From assembly GCA_033816765.1 (NCBI GenBank), contig CM066290.1, positions 2,232,001-2,296,000 on the forward strand: 64,000 nt of DNA. The letters are read 5' to 3'. This DNA comes from Nothopassalora personata. Taxonomy: Eukaryota; Ascomycota; Dothideomycetes; Mycosphaerellales; Mycosphaerellaceae. Shown one piece after another: positions 32,801 to 41,249 of this stretch (its first letter is position 1; every line of letters starts with the position of its first letter). Under the pieces are notes generated by a model. The model saw nothing but the letters and a program-made list of their open reading frames with translations, made no database searches and had not been told where the DNA came from. The position numbers and the translations under genes were made by a program.

Positions 32801-34663
32801 ATCTACGTCAAGAACAGAGAAGGTGGCTACAGCCTGTATGTCCCAGAACCAGCTGAAGATGATGAAGGCAACACGGTGTATGCCCGCATAGTGAAAGCAT
32901 TTCACGACGCCCCAGCCGCAGGTCACCCAGGAAAGACTAAGACCAACACCCTATTGAAACGCCACTATATCTGGCCAGGCATGACACGCTTCATACGCGA
33001 GTTCTGCAAAGGATGCACGACGTGCACAAACGTGAACCCAGTGCAGGATGCCGAACACGGATTGCTAGCACCGTTGCCAGTGCCACTCGACACATGGGAC
33101 GACATCGCAATGGACTTCGTAGTCGAGCTGCCCGAAGCACGCTGCACCGCAGATGGGCAGAAGTACAAAAACGTTCTCACAGTGACAGACCGCCTGAGTA
33201 AGGAGCGGCATCTGATCCCAGTGCTCAACATGAGCGCAGAGTACATTGCGTTCATCTACCTCAAGTACGTGTTCAGCCGCCATGGGCTGCCTAAGTCGAT
33301 CGTTACAGACAGAGGACCCCAATGGCTTTCCGCATTCTGGAAGCGCCTATGCCAGCTACTAGGCATCAAGCGCAAGCTGTCAACGGGCTACCACCCCCAA
33401 ACAGATGGGCAAAGCGAGATCACGAACAAGGCCATGGAGAAGTACCTGCGCACGTATACCAACTATGCCCAGGACGACTGGCCGGATTGGCTGCCTCTAG
33501 CAGAGTTCACTGCGAACGACCACGTGTCAGAATCTACCGGATTCTCCCCATTCATGGCAACGCTAGGCAAGAACCCGAGGTATTCAGACGCAGAAGTCAT
33601 GCTGCCGCTGGAACTCATGCCACACAAGCAACGCCTCGATGCACAATCGGCGACTGCATTCGGAGCCCGGATGAATGAACTCAGGCAGGCACTCAGAGAC
33701 GCCATGCAAATGGCGCAAGATACACAAGCGGAGTATGCCAACCGACGCAGGACCATAGCACCAGCATACAAGTTAGGCGACATGGTGCACATTAGCACCA
33801 AGAACTGGCACACCACACGCCCGTCTAAGAAACTGGACTACAAGTATGCGGGTCCTTACCCGATCAAGGAAGTGCTGCCACACGACACATATCGAGTCGC
33901 ATTGCCAGACTCACTGAGCAACCTGTATGACGGGTTCCACGCCAATTACTTGCGACCAGGCTACGACCCAGTCACAGGACAAGTCGTCCCTCCGCCTCCG
34001 CCAATCGAGGTGGAGGACGAAGATGGGTCTCACCAGGAATGGCACGTGGAGAAAGTCGTGGACTCGCACAGGTCGCTGCCGCCAGGGCGTGCGCCAGCAG
34101 GAGGAAAGGTCCCAATCTACAAGTACTGCGTGAAGTGGGTAGGTGATAACGAGCTAACTTGGGAGCCCGCAGAGACTATGATTGCAACAGCAGCCGCCTC
34201 TGTCGCCGACTTCCATCACAACCACCCTACGGCCCCTAGACCAGCCGGCTTCACACCACCGCTAGGATGGATTGCGAATGAGGAAGCACCATCTGATGAC
34301 GCGGGCACCCTCAGTGCTGCGATGATTACGTCCAACCCAGTAACCGCAGGAGGGCCACGCGAATTGATCGCGCAGGTGCCTGTGGCTCTTCTGGCAGAAG
34401 ACAACGGCTCGTATGAAGATGATGACCCGCCAGGCATGGCACCAACAAAGGTAACCGATGACTGTGACCGAAGCGACAAGCGAAATGGACATCAAACTTC
34501 CCTTGACACGGTGCACAGGAGTGACCGTTTTGAAGGGGGGGGGGGTGGTGTGACGGCCCATGGCCGCACAGCGAGTGAACGTGGCGAGTTACGTGACCGG
34601 GCCCGGGCCGACCCGCGTGCCTCGGCTTGTATATTAACTTCTCGCGCCTCGCGCACCTCTTAG
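29828..34663 (+). CDS. pol: Gypsy-5 Pol polyprotein (PR-RT-RH-IN-chromodomain)
   Basis: Open in the -1 frame relative to gag from 29828, overlapping gag by 55 nt; no ATG is near the start, so expression by -1 frameshift is likely. Counting from 29891 (1590 codons), the protease site is at about residues 64-68 as LDDGA, where D-S/T-G-A is usual. RT has KPGGGLRVCVDYRALN and YLDD at about 586-589. RNase H starts near ETDASDF (about 734). The integrase zinc site spans H1005 to CTTC near 1042, and the DDE core includes VTDRGPQW (about 1137) and QTDGQSE (about 1174). The GPY/F segment is AGPYPIKEV (about 1320), followed by a chromodomain (about 1384-1440, CVKWVGDNELTWEP). The stop at 34661-34663 lies inside the 3' LTR. 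No disruptions were seen. Confidence 0.93.
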   Translation, partial: ALELPDATAPDYPVGKSLVHSLSATTSGLDTNTSTSRPKSEGIGEGDLRISSHSLRMVHIEHNPVIGSHLVVPCTANGKYAFSFLDDGANSNYVDIVYARKNDLPLSKLDSPLALGLADMSTAKEMIEYRTELTLEINGHSEVINAWLTNLEYDIVLGRPWHDKHQPGLHYESGTMTLDSQHCKDNCLSGKEATWVQSVNDQDQNPVLTFQTHEELPSKYRSATVEEDDEGDVTWQHARLPLPADGEDTIKRMTTRGPGKVRRAAKRLEAKEAKAAVAAAVAAAAEAAAQQAEEPKKNIDIKEVNADYFVRLAKQKGAQVHLMYVYDPKVEQQRAGDSLAACAMTAHNMKTVAGGNCKMLSDEKTISRLNARAAAFIPASERVAPTLRSCKMHAQADVDKFMKVNDQEIDPKDHLMPTYHEFADCFSKKASEELPPHRPGIDHEIKLKPDAVPPFKRPYRMSKQEDEIIKHWTDEQIAQGKIRKNEGRADAASPCLIVKKPGGGLRVCVDYRALNALTIKSRYPIPLMQDTLNRIAGKKWFTKLDVIAAFNRIRIAKGHEWMTAFTTRYGQFECLVMPFGLCNAPGTFQAYVNDTLREFLDDFASAYLDDILIFSDTLEEHIGHVKKVLGRCRDAGLQLDIKKCEFHTQSTKYLGLIVGKDGISMCPEKVRAVQEWETPRNVTDVLAFNGFAGFYRRFIKNYSKITLPLTRLTKKDVPWQWTAECQAAFDGLKKAFTDAEGEILAVFQHGLETVLETDASDFVTAAVLSQRHNGILRPVAYLSKKMSPQECNYDIYDKELLAIVKAFEEWRPELAAGDIDDKDCVGSDCENFLADPSGKPVLVYSDHKNLEYFMTTKELNRRQARWAEFLSQFHFKIIYRPGVQGGKPDSLTRRSQDAIRKDEDDPRHTQQHRVLLGPELFMPNLLASRILQLAASEATGVVDEDLQRDIRSLYEQQEPQEALQQLAAGDKVKMLHRHKIDPKHAMAVDGMIYVKNREGGYSLYVPEPAEDDEGNTVYARIVKAFHDAPAAGHPGKTKTNTLLKRHYIWPGMTRFIREFCKGCTTCTNVNPVQDAEHGLLAPLPVPLDTWDDIAMDFVVELPEARCTADGQKYKNVLTVTDRLSKERHLIPVLNMSAEYIAFIYLKYVFSRHGLPKSIVTDRGPQWLSAFWKRLCQLLGIKRKLSTGYHPQTDGQSEITNKAMEKYLRTYTNYAQDDWPDWLPLAEFTANDHVSESTGFSPFMATLGKNPRYSDAEVMLPLELMPHKQRLDAQSATAFGARMNELRQALRDAMQMAQDTQAEYANRRRTIAPAYKLGDMVHISTKNWHTTRPSKKLDYKYAGPYPIKEVLPHDTYRVALPDSLSNLYDGFHANYLRPGYDPVTGQVVPPPPPIEVEDEDGSHQEWHVEKVVDSHRSLPPGRAPAGGKVPIYKYCVKWVGDNELTWEPAETMIATAAASVADFHHNHPTAPRPAGFTPPLGWIANEEAPSDDAGTLSAAMITSNPVTAGGPRELIAQVPVALLAEDNGSYEDDDPPGMAPTKVTDDCDRSDKRNGHQTSLDTVHRSDRFEGGGGGVTAHGRTASERGELRDRARADPRASACILTSRASRTS
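34532..34545 (+). promoter_or_regulatory. Polypurine tract of Gypsy-5
   Basis: GAA followed by eleven G, three bases before the 3' LTR. It is the expected plus-strand primer of reverse transcription. It is translated as a poly-Gly run near the end of Pol. Confidence 0.8.
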
Positions 34664-34709
34664 ATAGCTTGTCTAACAACTTCGTACTACCTAAGCAGGT
34701 GCCCTTACA
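34549..34709 (+). repeat. Gypsy-5 3' LTR
   Basis: 161 bp, identical to the 5' LTR, followed by the GCATA duplication. The last 38 codons of pol, with the stop, read through its first 115 bp. Confidence 0.95.
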
Positions 34710-34831
34710 GCATAAGTTAGAAGTTTTTATTCGGGGTACTAGTCCTAGGGTTCTCGCTACCCGGCGACGTTATTACGTATCCCGTCTCTTTAATAGTAGG
34801 TACCTAGCTAATTCGAATAGATCGAACTTAA

Positions 34832-34993
34832 TGTTACGGGTAAACGACGTATATACTAAAGTTCTATAAGGTTTGTAATAAGTTCGATATAGAAGAAAGG
34901 GGAAGTTATACGCTATCCGAAGAAAAGGTGTCGGAAAGCAATCCGAACGCATAGGCGTAGCCTATACTAAGGAATAGGGGCCCGCCCCTTATA
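34832..34993 (-). repeat. Gypsy-1 5' LTR (element reads on minus strand)
   Basis: 162 bp, TGTTACGGG to CCCCTTATA on the plus strand, followed by AATAC. It is the partner of 13647-13808. Confidence 0.9.
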
Positions 34994-36760
34994 AATACTA
35001 GACCGACGGATTATCTATAATGTAGCTCTATACCCGAAGACGAAGGCACTACGGAAAGCAATATACGGGTATACGATCGACTTATAAAGGTTAAATAAGG
35101 CTTTAAGTCTAATATAGACCTAACGTCCTCTAAGTAGGAGGTGTTCGGTATACGTCTTTAGCTCGTATATAGTAATTAGCTTACGTCGGAGCGTATTTAA
35201 GTAGCTAAAGTCTAGTAGAAGTATACCTAAGGTCGCTTTAACCGTAGAGAGTAGCTCCTTAGAGTATTAGCTTTGTTCTACATCTAGATAAATCTACTCT
35301 ATACTATCGTCCGTACGTATTAGGATCCTCCCTCTCTAAATAAGTATTATTATTATACTATCTCTTCTAATTATACCGCCTAGAATCGGTCTTAATATAG
35401 TCGTAAGAATATTAAGTATTACCTTATCGAGCCTCTAGTCCGGTATAGGTTTAACTCGCGGGTGTTACTATTGTTCTATAAAGTACTAGAGCGTCGTAAG
35501 ATCCTATTACTAGTTGGAGTTACTACTAATATGTCCGTAATCGATAGTAGCTAGCTTAATAATAGTTTCGCATCCGTTAATAAAATACTACGGTCTAACT
35601 TAACTACCGCGATGTTTAACGAGATTATTAAGGATATACGACTAGAAGCTTTTACGCGTAACGTATAGAAAGGTAAGACTCCCTCTAGTATTATTTATAA
35701 AGACATCGAATTCCGTACTATGTATTAGCTATTATAAGAGGTAGAGTTACTTTTAACGATATAGTACGTAGTTAAATATAGTAATATCGGTATACTAAGG
35801 CGTACGGTAGACCTATTAATTCCTATCTTCTTCGGAGTATCGTAGTATAACTACGGCCGCGAGATGTTATATTACCGATAGCTTCTCTCGGATGCTATAT
35901 ATACGCCGGTATTATAGCGATTAATACTAGTATCCGGTCTAGTAAACTAGAAAGGTAAAGCGATAACCTTTAAGCCTATTGACCTAAGTCTCGAATACCT
36001 AAATAGAGGATATAAAACCGAGCTCGATTACTTTAAGAACTCGACCTATAATATAGATACTGTTGAGAATATGCAGGTCATCGGGTTAAAGAGGTTGGGG
36101 TCTACCGGACCCCAACATGTGGTTGCCCCGCAACAGGATTACGTGGCTGGGTGACATGGCTGGATCAGGGGTATAAGACTCATCCGAACAGATGAGTCTG
36201 CCTCTTATCCTTTACATCCACATCCGCGATACTTGTTCATAGAGACACGCTATCCCATTGGGTCCTTCTTCGTCCTAAGGCAAGATTCCATCTTCCAGTG
36301 GCTGCGCAACTCGTACCTGTTTAACAGATACGATCTTTAATCGTATTTATCGGTTAAATTGTTAGATCCGCTATCTCCGCGCTAACATCGAGCAAGAATT
36401 TAGTAATTATATACTAGACGATTATACCGTTCAAGATGCTCGCCTTAATATATTCGCTCGGGCGAAGATATTGTTTAATAGTAAGCTCGGGTCTATTTTA
36501 AGGAGCCTAGAGCATATACGATCCTAAGTAGTATTACGACTCGTTTAACATTCGTAAAGAAGGCATATAGGTAGTAGGCTTACGTATTATAGAGTTTAAC
36601 TCGAGGCTAATTTAATAGCTACTAGATACTACTACGGGTAATATACTATCGGACTTTATCGATATTAAGGCGCTTAAGGCTATAGAGGACGTAGAGATTA
36701 TAGACCTTACGTAGCTTAACGATTAGAAGATAACGAAGTACATAAGATAATGCATAAGAT
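34994..36760 (+). pseudogene. DUF6589-type gene, 3' part, RIP-degraded and split by a solo LTR
   Basis: Continues the trace that ends at 13641. Without altering any base the segment near 35845-35875 reads YNYGREMLYY, and a later one reads FKPIDLSLEYLNRGY and KNSTYNIDT, all typical in my memory of DUF6589 proteins. The frame resumes after the solo LTR with RYLRANIEQEFSNYIL (about 36372 on). Several TAG/TAA stops interrupt it. Function is unknown; the domain is frequent in fungal repeats. C-terminal residues fade out before a run of CCTA repeats near 36850. Confidence 0.55.
36061..36326. mobile_element. Solo LTR, unmutated, 266 bp
   Basis: Starts TGTTGAGAAT and ends CCTGTTTAACA (TGTT...AACA termini), flanked by the 5-bp duplication GATAC (36056-36060 and 36327-36331). 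It keeps CA and TG dinucleotides, unlike the DNA on both sides, so it arrived after RIP. It contains two perfect hairpins (TTGGGGTC/GACCCCAA type near 36095 and AGACTCATC/GATGAGTCT near 36177). No internal region is present, so it is a product of LTR-LTR recombination. A Copia-type origin is likely but not proven. Confidence 0.85.
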
Positions 36761-36899
36761 AAGAGATAAGACACGATATTAGCGGCACTAAGAAGAAGTT
36801 TATTATAGATAGAGACACTAAGTAGAGGATACTAAACACTAAACACCTACCTACCTACCTACTAATAAAACCTAGTAGAAGATACCCGACTACACCCTA

Positions 36900-37560
36900 A
36901 CGATAAAGCCTTATAGAAAATAAAAAAAATTAGACAGCTACCGGAGAAGCTATACCGCCGAAGCTACTACTACCTATACTACTACTACCTATACTACTAC
37001 CGAAACTACTACCGAAACTACTACCGAAACTACTACCAAAACTACTACCGAAACTACTACCGTTACCCCCGAAGGGAGGTCTCTTCTTAGCCGGAGTAAT
37101 ATTCTTAGGCGCGGGACGACGACGAGGACTAGACTTTGACTTCTTCTCGCCCTTACGAGGACCGGGCTTATTAGGATAGTAGTAGCCCTTAGAGCGAAGG
37201 CAGTAGCGAGTATATAAGAAGCCGGTACGCTTAATCTAGCCTTTAGCTAGGTTAGAGAAGACCTAGTACTCGTATCCGTAGTCTAGATAATAGTCGTACG
37301 ACTACCTAGGCTTAGGCGCGTATAGTCGGCCAAGCTTAGTCTCTATAATAGTACTAACGAGGCGCTAGTTTATACGGCCGCGATGCTTAATATAGACGTC
37401 TAAGGTAGTATTAGTATATTATAGTATATAGTAATAACTATACTTAACTTACTACCGAGTACGTCTATAGACTACTACTTACTATTAACTTAAGGCTCGC
37501 GGGTTAGAGGGTCGTAGCTACTAGGTAAGAACACCTAAGGGAGCCGGGGGTTATTGGTAA
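36900..37560 (-). pseudogene. RIP-degraded gene for a GSSF-repeat basic protein
   Basis: On the minus strand a coding trace runs from about 37480 down to 36950. It includes a Tyr-rich segment with LYAPKPR and YYLDYGYEY, then a Lys/Arg-rich stretch (PGPRKGEKKSKSSPRRRPAP), then at least six GSSF or GSSI repeats. Upstream on the same strand is the (CTA)n tract at 37604, which on this strand reads TAG and probably was CAG, i.e. polyglutamine. Not recognised as any known family. The GSSF repeat resembles low-complexity domains of RNA-binding or nuclear-pore-like proteins, but no such role can be claimed. Confidence 0.4.
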
Positions 37561-37603
37561 TATCGGTAGCTAGGCGCTACGTAAGGGTTATACTACCTTA
37601 TAG

Positions 37604-37717
<114 letters not shown>

Positions 37718-37975
37718 AGTAGCGACTAGAGGAATGAAGTCGGCGGTAGGCGAGGGAGCGCGGAGAGAGGTAGTAGGTATAGTATCGCGCGAGCGAAGAA
37801 GACCGGGAGAAGAAACACTATTATTAAAATCCTATCTATAGTATAGTTAGTACGTGTTTATAGAGATTAAGATTATATAGTAAGGTAACTAAGATTAAGA
37901 AACTTAATCTCAAAGACTTAATACTATATAGTTAGGGGATACACGACACTTATATAAAAATTAGCGAGTCGCTAC

Positions 37976-38115
37976 TATACTACTACTACTGTTACTACTA
38001 CTACTATTACTACTACTATTACTACTACTATTACTACTGCTACTATTACTACTATTACTACTACTACTATTACTACTACTACTATTACTACTACTACTAT
38101 TACTACTACTACTAT
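37976..38115. repeat. Interrupted (ACT/ATT) triplet array
   Basis: Triplets ACT, with ATT and GTT interruptions, over about 140 bp. It is the same triplet phase and orientation as the array at 37604, separated by 260 bp. Confidence 0.8.
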
Positions 38116-40736
38116 TAGGCGAGGAGGAGGGCGGTACGACGGGCGCGCTACCGAGTAGAGAGACTATAATTATGTTAGTACGCTTATTATATTATAAAGT
38201 AATATGTCTTAACTTACGGAGGAGGGAGTACGTAAGGCGTAGAAGTAGGCCTTTAATAATGTTAGCTAATAGATATCGGACACGAGATATGTTACGACTA
38301 ACCGGCTAGCGGCGCTACTACTATACTAGTACTAACGACTACGGGAACCGAGCGGAAAGAAGGCGGGCATCTTAGCGGTAGAGTTAATAATCGACTTATA
38401 TAGCTTACGGGTTAGGGTTAAGGCGTTAAAAGAGGCGGAGTCGTAGATCGCTTACGGGTTAGAAGTAATATAAGTTAAGTAAAAGGATATAAGTTAAGTA
38501 AAAGAAAAGAGGAAGTAAAAGAAGAAAGAAGCCCGAAGATATACCTCGACCTTATAATAGCGGGAAGTATACTATTATCGATAGGAAAGCGCGAGTAATA
38601 TAGAGCCTTCTTTTAGGAGTCCTACGCTCTAGTTAGGTACCGTAGAGTAAAGGCGTCTCTCTTATAATAGCATAGAGATGTATTATAAGAACGCGCGCGC
38701 TCTTATTAGCTAAACGGTACTAAATCGATATAAAGCGTACGACTAGGCCCTAGATTTTGCGCTAAACTTTATATACGTATATAAAGTAATAATACGATCC
38801 GCGCTATTATAGACTTAGCGCGTGTTCTTATTAGCTAAACGGTACTAAATCGTATTAAAGGATAATAAGCCCTTACAATATTATTTATTAAGGAGGAAGG
38901 TATAATAGTAGCTACCCGCTACCTACGCGAGCTTCCTATATCGTAAGTATGCTTCCCTACTATAGCCTTAGGCTCCTTATATACGTTCTATTCGACCGAC
39001 TAGCTATCCCGTTATATAGAGCGTAAAGTCCGTACTTTTCCTCTTCTAGTAATTCTTCTTCCCGGGCGGGTATCGTATCTAGGAAGGCGGGTGTTGTATC
39101 TTCCTAGATACGTAACCTATCTACCGCCGAGCCGATTATAGACACTAGAAACTTCGACCTAAGTATAGCTAGCTAGGCAACCGTCCGCTCTAACGATATA
39201 TTCTAGTAAGGCCGTATTTAATAACGCCTATTTAGAGACTATTAACTTTACTAACTACCTTCTACGCGAGACACCTAAATTGTACTCTAAGATAGGTTAG
39301 GCTATTAAGATCGGCCTTAATACCTACTAGGCGTTAAGAGGCGTAGGCTTATCCGTAAGGTATAGGAGTTAAAGGTAGTTCCTACTAAGCTTAACATATA
39401 CCGTTTACTTAAGTACCTAGGCTACTATATCCGTAATTACTTTACGATAGTACTACTACCCTAACGATAACTTTACTAATATATAGCTACGTCCGTAAAG
39501 ACCTTCGAGAAGATGCTACTACCCCGACGATAAGTTTACTAATATATAGCTACGTCCGTAAAGACCTTCGAGAAGATACTACTACCCCGTCGACGACTTT
39601 AACTAATATACTACCACTATATAAGAAGTTTTAATAACATAGCTTTACTCTAATACAAGTCGCGTAACTACCGTACTTAGTAGGGCTTAGGTCTATACTA
39701 TATTACATTCCGTACTACTTTCTCGTCCGGTAGGATGTCTTTCGAGGGTAGCGTAGGTAGGATCTAGTTATAGCCGTCTATTATACTCCGCACTACTTTC
39801 TTGTCCGGTAGAATGTCTTTCGAAGGTAGCGTAGGTAGGATCTAGTTATAGCCGTCTATTATTATTAGGGAGCGTCTAAGATATAGTTAATAATAGTTAT
39901 TAGTACCTTTAGTAAGGCAATATTATTAGCTAAACCGTACCGGCTAATGCTAAAGCGACTATAAGCGAATATAAGCGAGCGACGAGGCTACGCGACAATG
40001 TAATATCGTACGGGGAAGAGGATATATCGTCGAAGATAGCGGGCCGAGCGGCATATACCGGGCGATATTATTAGCTAAACCGTGTTAAACGGAGCTAAAG
40101 CAAATAAGCGAGTATAAGTAAGCGAGGTAGCGTTATAGCGATAAGATTACCCTTAATATCGTAAGGCTACGCGACGATATAATATCTTATAGGAGAGAGG
40201 ATATCGTTATAGATATCGGGCTAAGCGGATTTACCCGACCGCTCTTATTAGCTAAACCGTACTAATCTATGTAATAAAGGGTTCTAAACGGTACAAATAG
40301 GGTATATAAGCTAGCGCCGAATAGACCCGATATAACTATAGTATATAAAACGTATACGATATTACTATTCGTCTTAACTATTAATACTAGATCGGGCATT
40401 AGTATACCGGTTACTCCTTCGCGCCCTCTACGATAGTGTTCGCTTCCGACCGGATCTAGATACTACTACCTATAACATCTACACATTATCTAGTTCATCC
40501 TCTTTAATAACTACTCCGGCATTTATATTACGCTCTATAAGCGGCTTTCGGCGCTTCCCTTTCGTTCGACTTAGTATTTTCTTCCTAGGTATACGAGCTA
40601 TATCGACCTTATGCTTTATTGTACTAGATAACCGCTAACTTAGTATCGTAATAGCGGTAGTAGCTACGGGCGATAAGTTTAGTATATTAAGTAGCTATAT
40701 ATTATCGATCGCCCCGCCCTATAATTATAATTCTAG
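38116..40736. other. E0 non-coding region with repeated TTAGCTAAAC motifs
   Basis: No protein trace was recognised. The motif TTATTAGCTAAAC followed by an (A/C)GGTAC or CCGTAC-type string occurs near 38702, 38830, 39927, 40071 and 40246, and is related to the E0 end repeats. Short tandem duplications also occur: 39440-39600 (two copies of a block with GATAACTTTACTAATATATAGC or a close variant) and 39720-39850 (two copies of a block with GTAGGATCTAGTTATAGCC). A TATA-like TATATAAG follows the last motif. The whole stretch is RIP-mutated. Confidence 0.55.
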
Positions 40737-41157
40737 TGTTACGGGTTAGATTAGGCTAATGCTTAGTAACCAATTAGAGCCTCTACAGTTGAGTAAGCGC
40801 CACCATAGCTGGAAGGGCATAGCTACCGTAGAGTGATCTGTTGCTCTACGAGACCTATAAGACAGATTAATAGATTAGATTAGAGCACGACAGCAATTGA
40901 TCTATTACTCTATATAATCTGTAAAACAGATTAACAGATCGAAGTAGATTAATAATGATTTCCTTTGTATTTAGGAACGCTAGAAACCCTTATGGTTCTA
41001 ATGCGTTTAACTTATGTTACTATCTCACTAATTGGAATACAACTCTTATTCCTATTACTCATCTTCGCTTAGCTTGCTTTAGCCTCTCTAAAGAATACCG
41101 CCACGTGACTTAACTTATCTCTCTTTTTGAGACTAGCCCTAGAACGAGATAATAACA
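40737..41157 (+). repeat. Gypsy-3 5' LTR
   Basis: 421 bp, TGTTACGGG to ATAATAACA. It shares its 3' half with the Gypsy-2 LTR but not its 5' half. It is followed by CTTTAAACGCCC, the presumed primer-binding region. Confidence 0.9.
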
Positions 41158-41249
41158 CTTTAAACGCCCTTAGGATAAGCGCTACTTAAGCAGCTAGTAG
41201 GGGAACACCCGCCCCTAGCGAAGTAGGAAGCATCCGCCGTGCGCCACTA

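Larger units (their letters stand above)
27306..34709 (+). mobile_element. Gypsy-5: intact, young Ty3/Gypsy chromovirus
   Basis: 7404 bp, bounded by two LTRs of 161 bp that I find identical base for base, and by the duplication GCATA (27301-27305 and 34710-34714). It has long uninterrupted gag and pol frames, a self-primer-type primer-binding site, a polypurine tract and a chromodomain. GC-rich codon use and the absence of RIP-type stops contrast sharply with the RIP-mutated Gypsy-1 leader in which it sits. It is structurally complete and could be mobile; expression is not shown by sequence. Confidence 0.95.
13647..34993 (-). mobile_element. Gypsy-1: RIP-degraded LTR retrotransposon, split by two later insertions
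   Basis: Two 162-bp LTRs (13647-13808 and 34832-34993) are flanked by the 5-bp duplication AATAC (13642-13646 and 34994-34998). The C/T-rich stretch at 13811-13830 next to the left LTR is the polypurine tract read on the minus strand, so the element points leftward, in agreement with its minus-strand pol. Gypsy-2 (19721-26872) and the intact Gypsy-5 (27306-34709) are inserted inside it; without them the element is about 6.8 kb. It is heavily RIP-mutated. It sits inside the DUF6589-type gene of E0. Confidence 0.9.

Noticed and set aside
30098..34679. Minus-strand ORFs inside pol of Gypsy-5, considered as another antisense accessory gene
   Set aside because: Unlike those in Gypsy-2, -3 and -4 they overlap pol fully, have no cysteine cluster or coiled coil, and there is no space between pol and the 3' LTR in this element.
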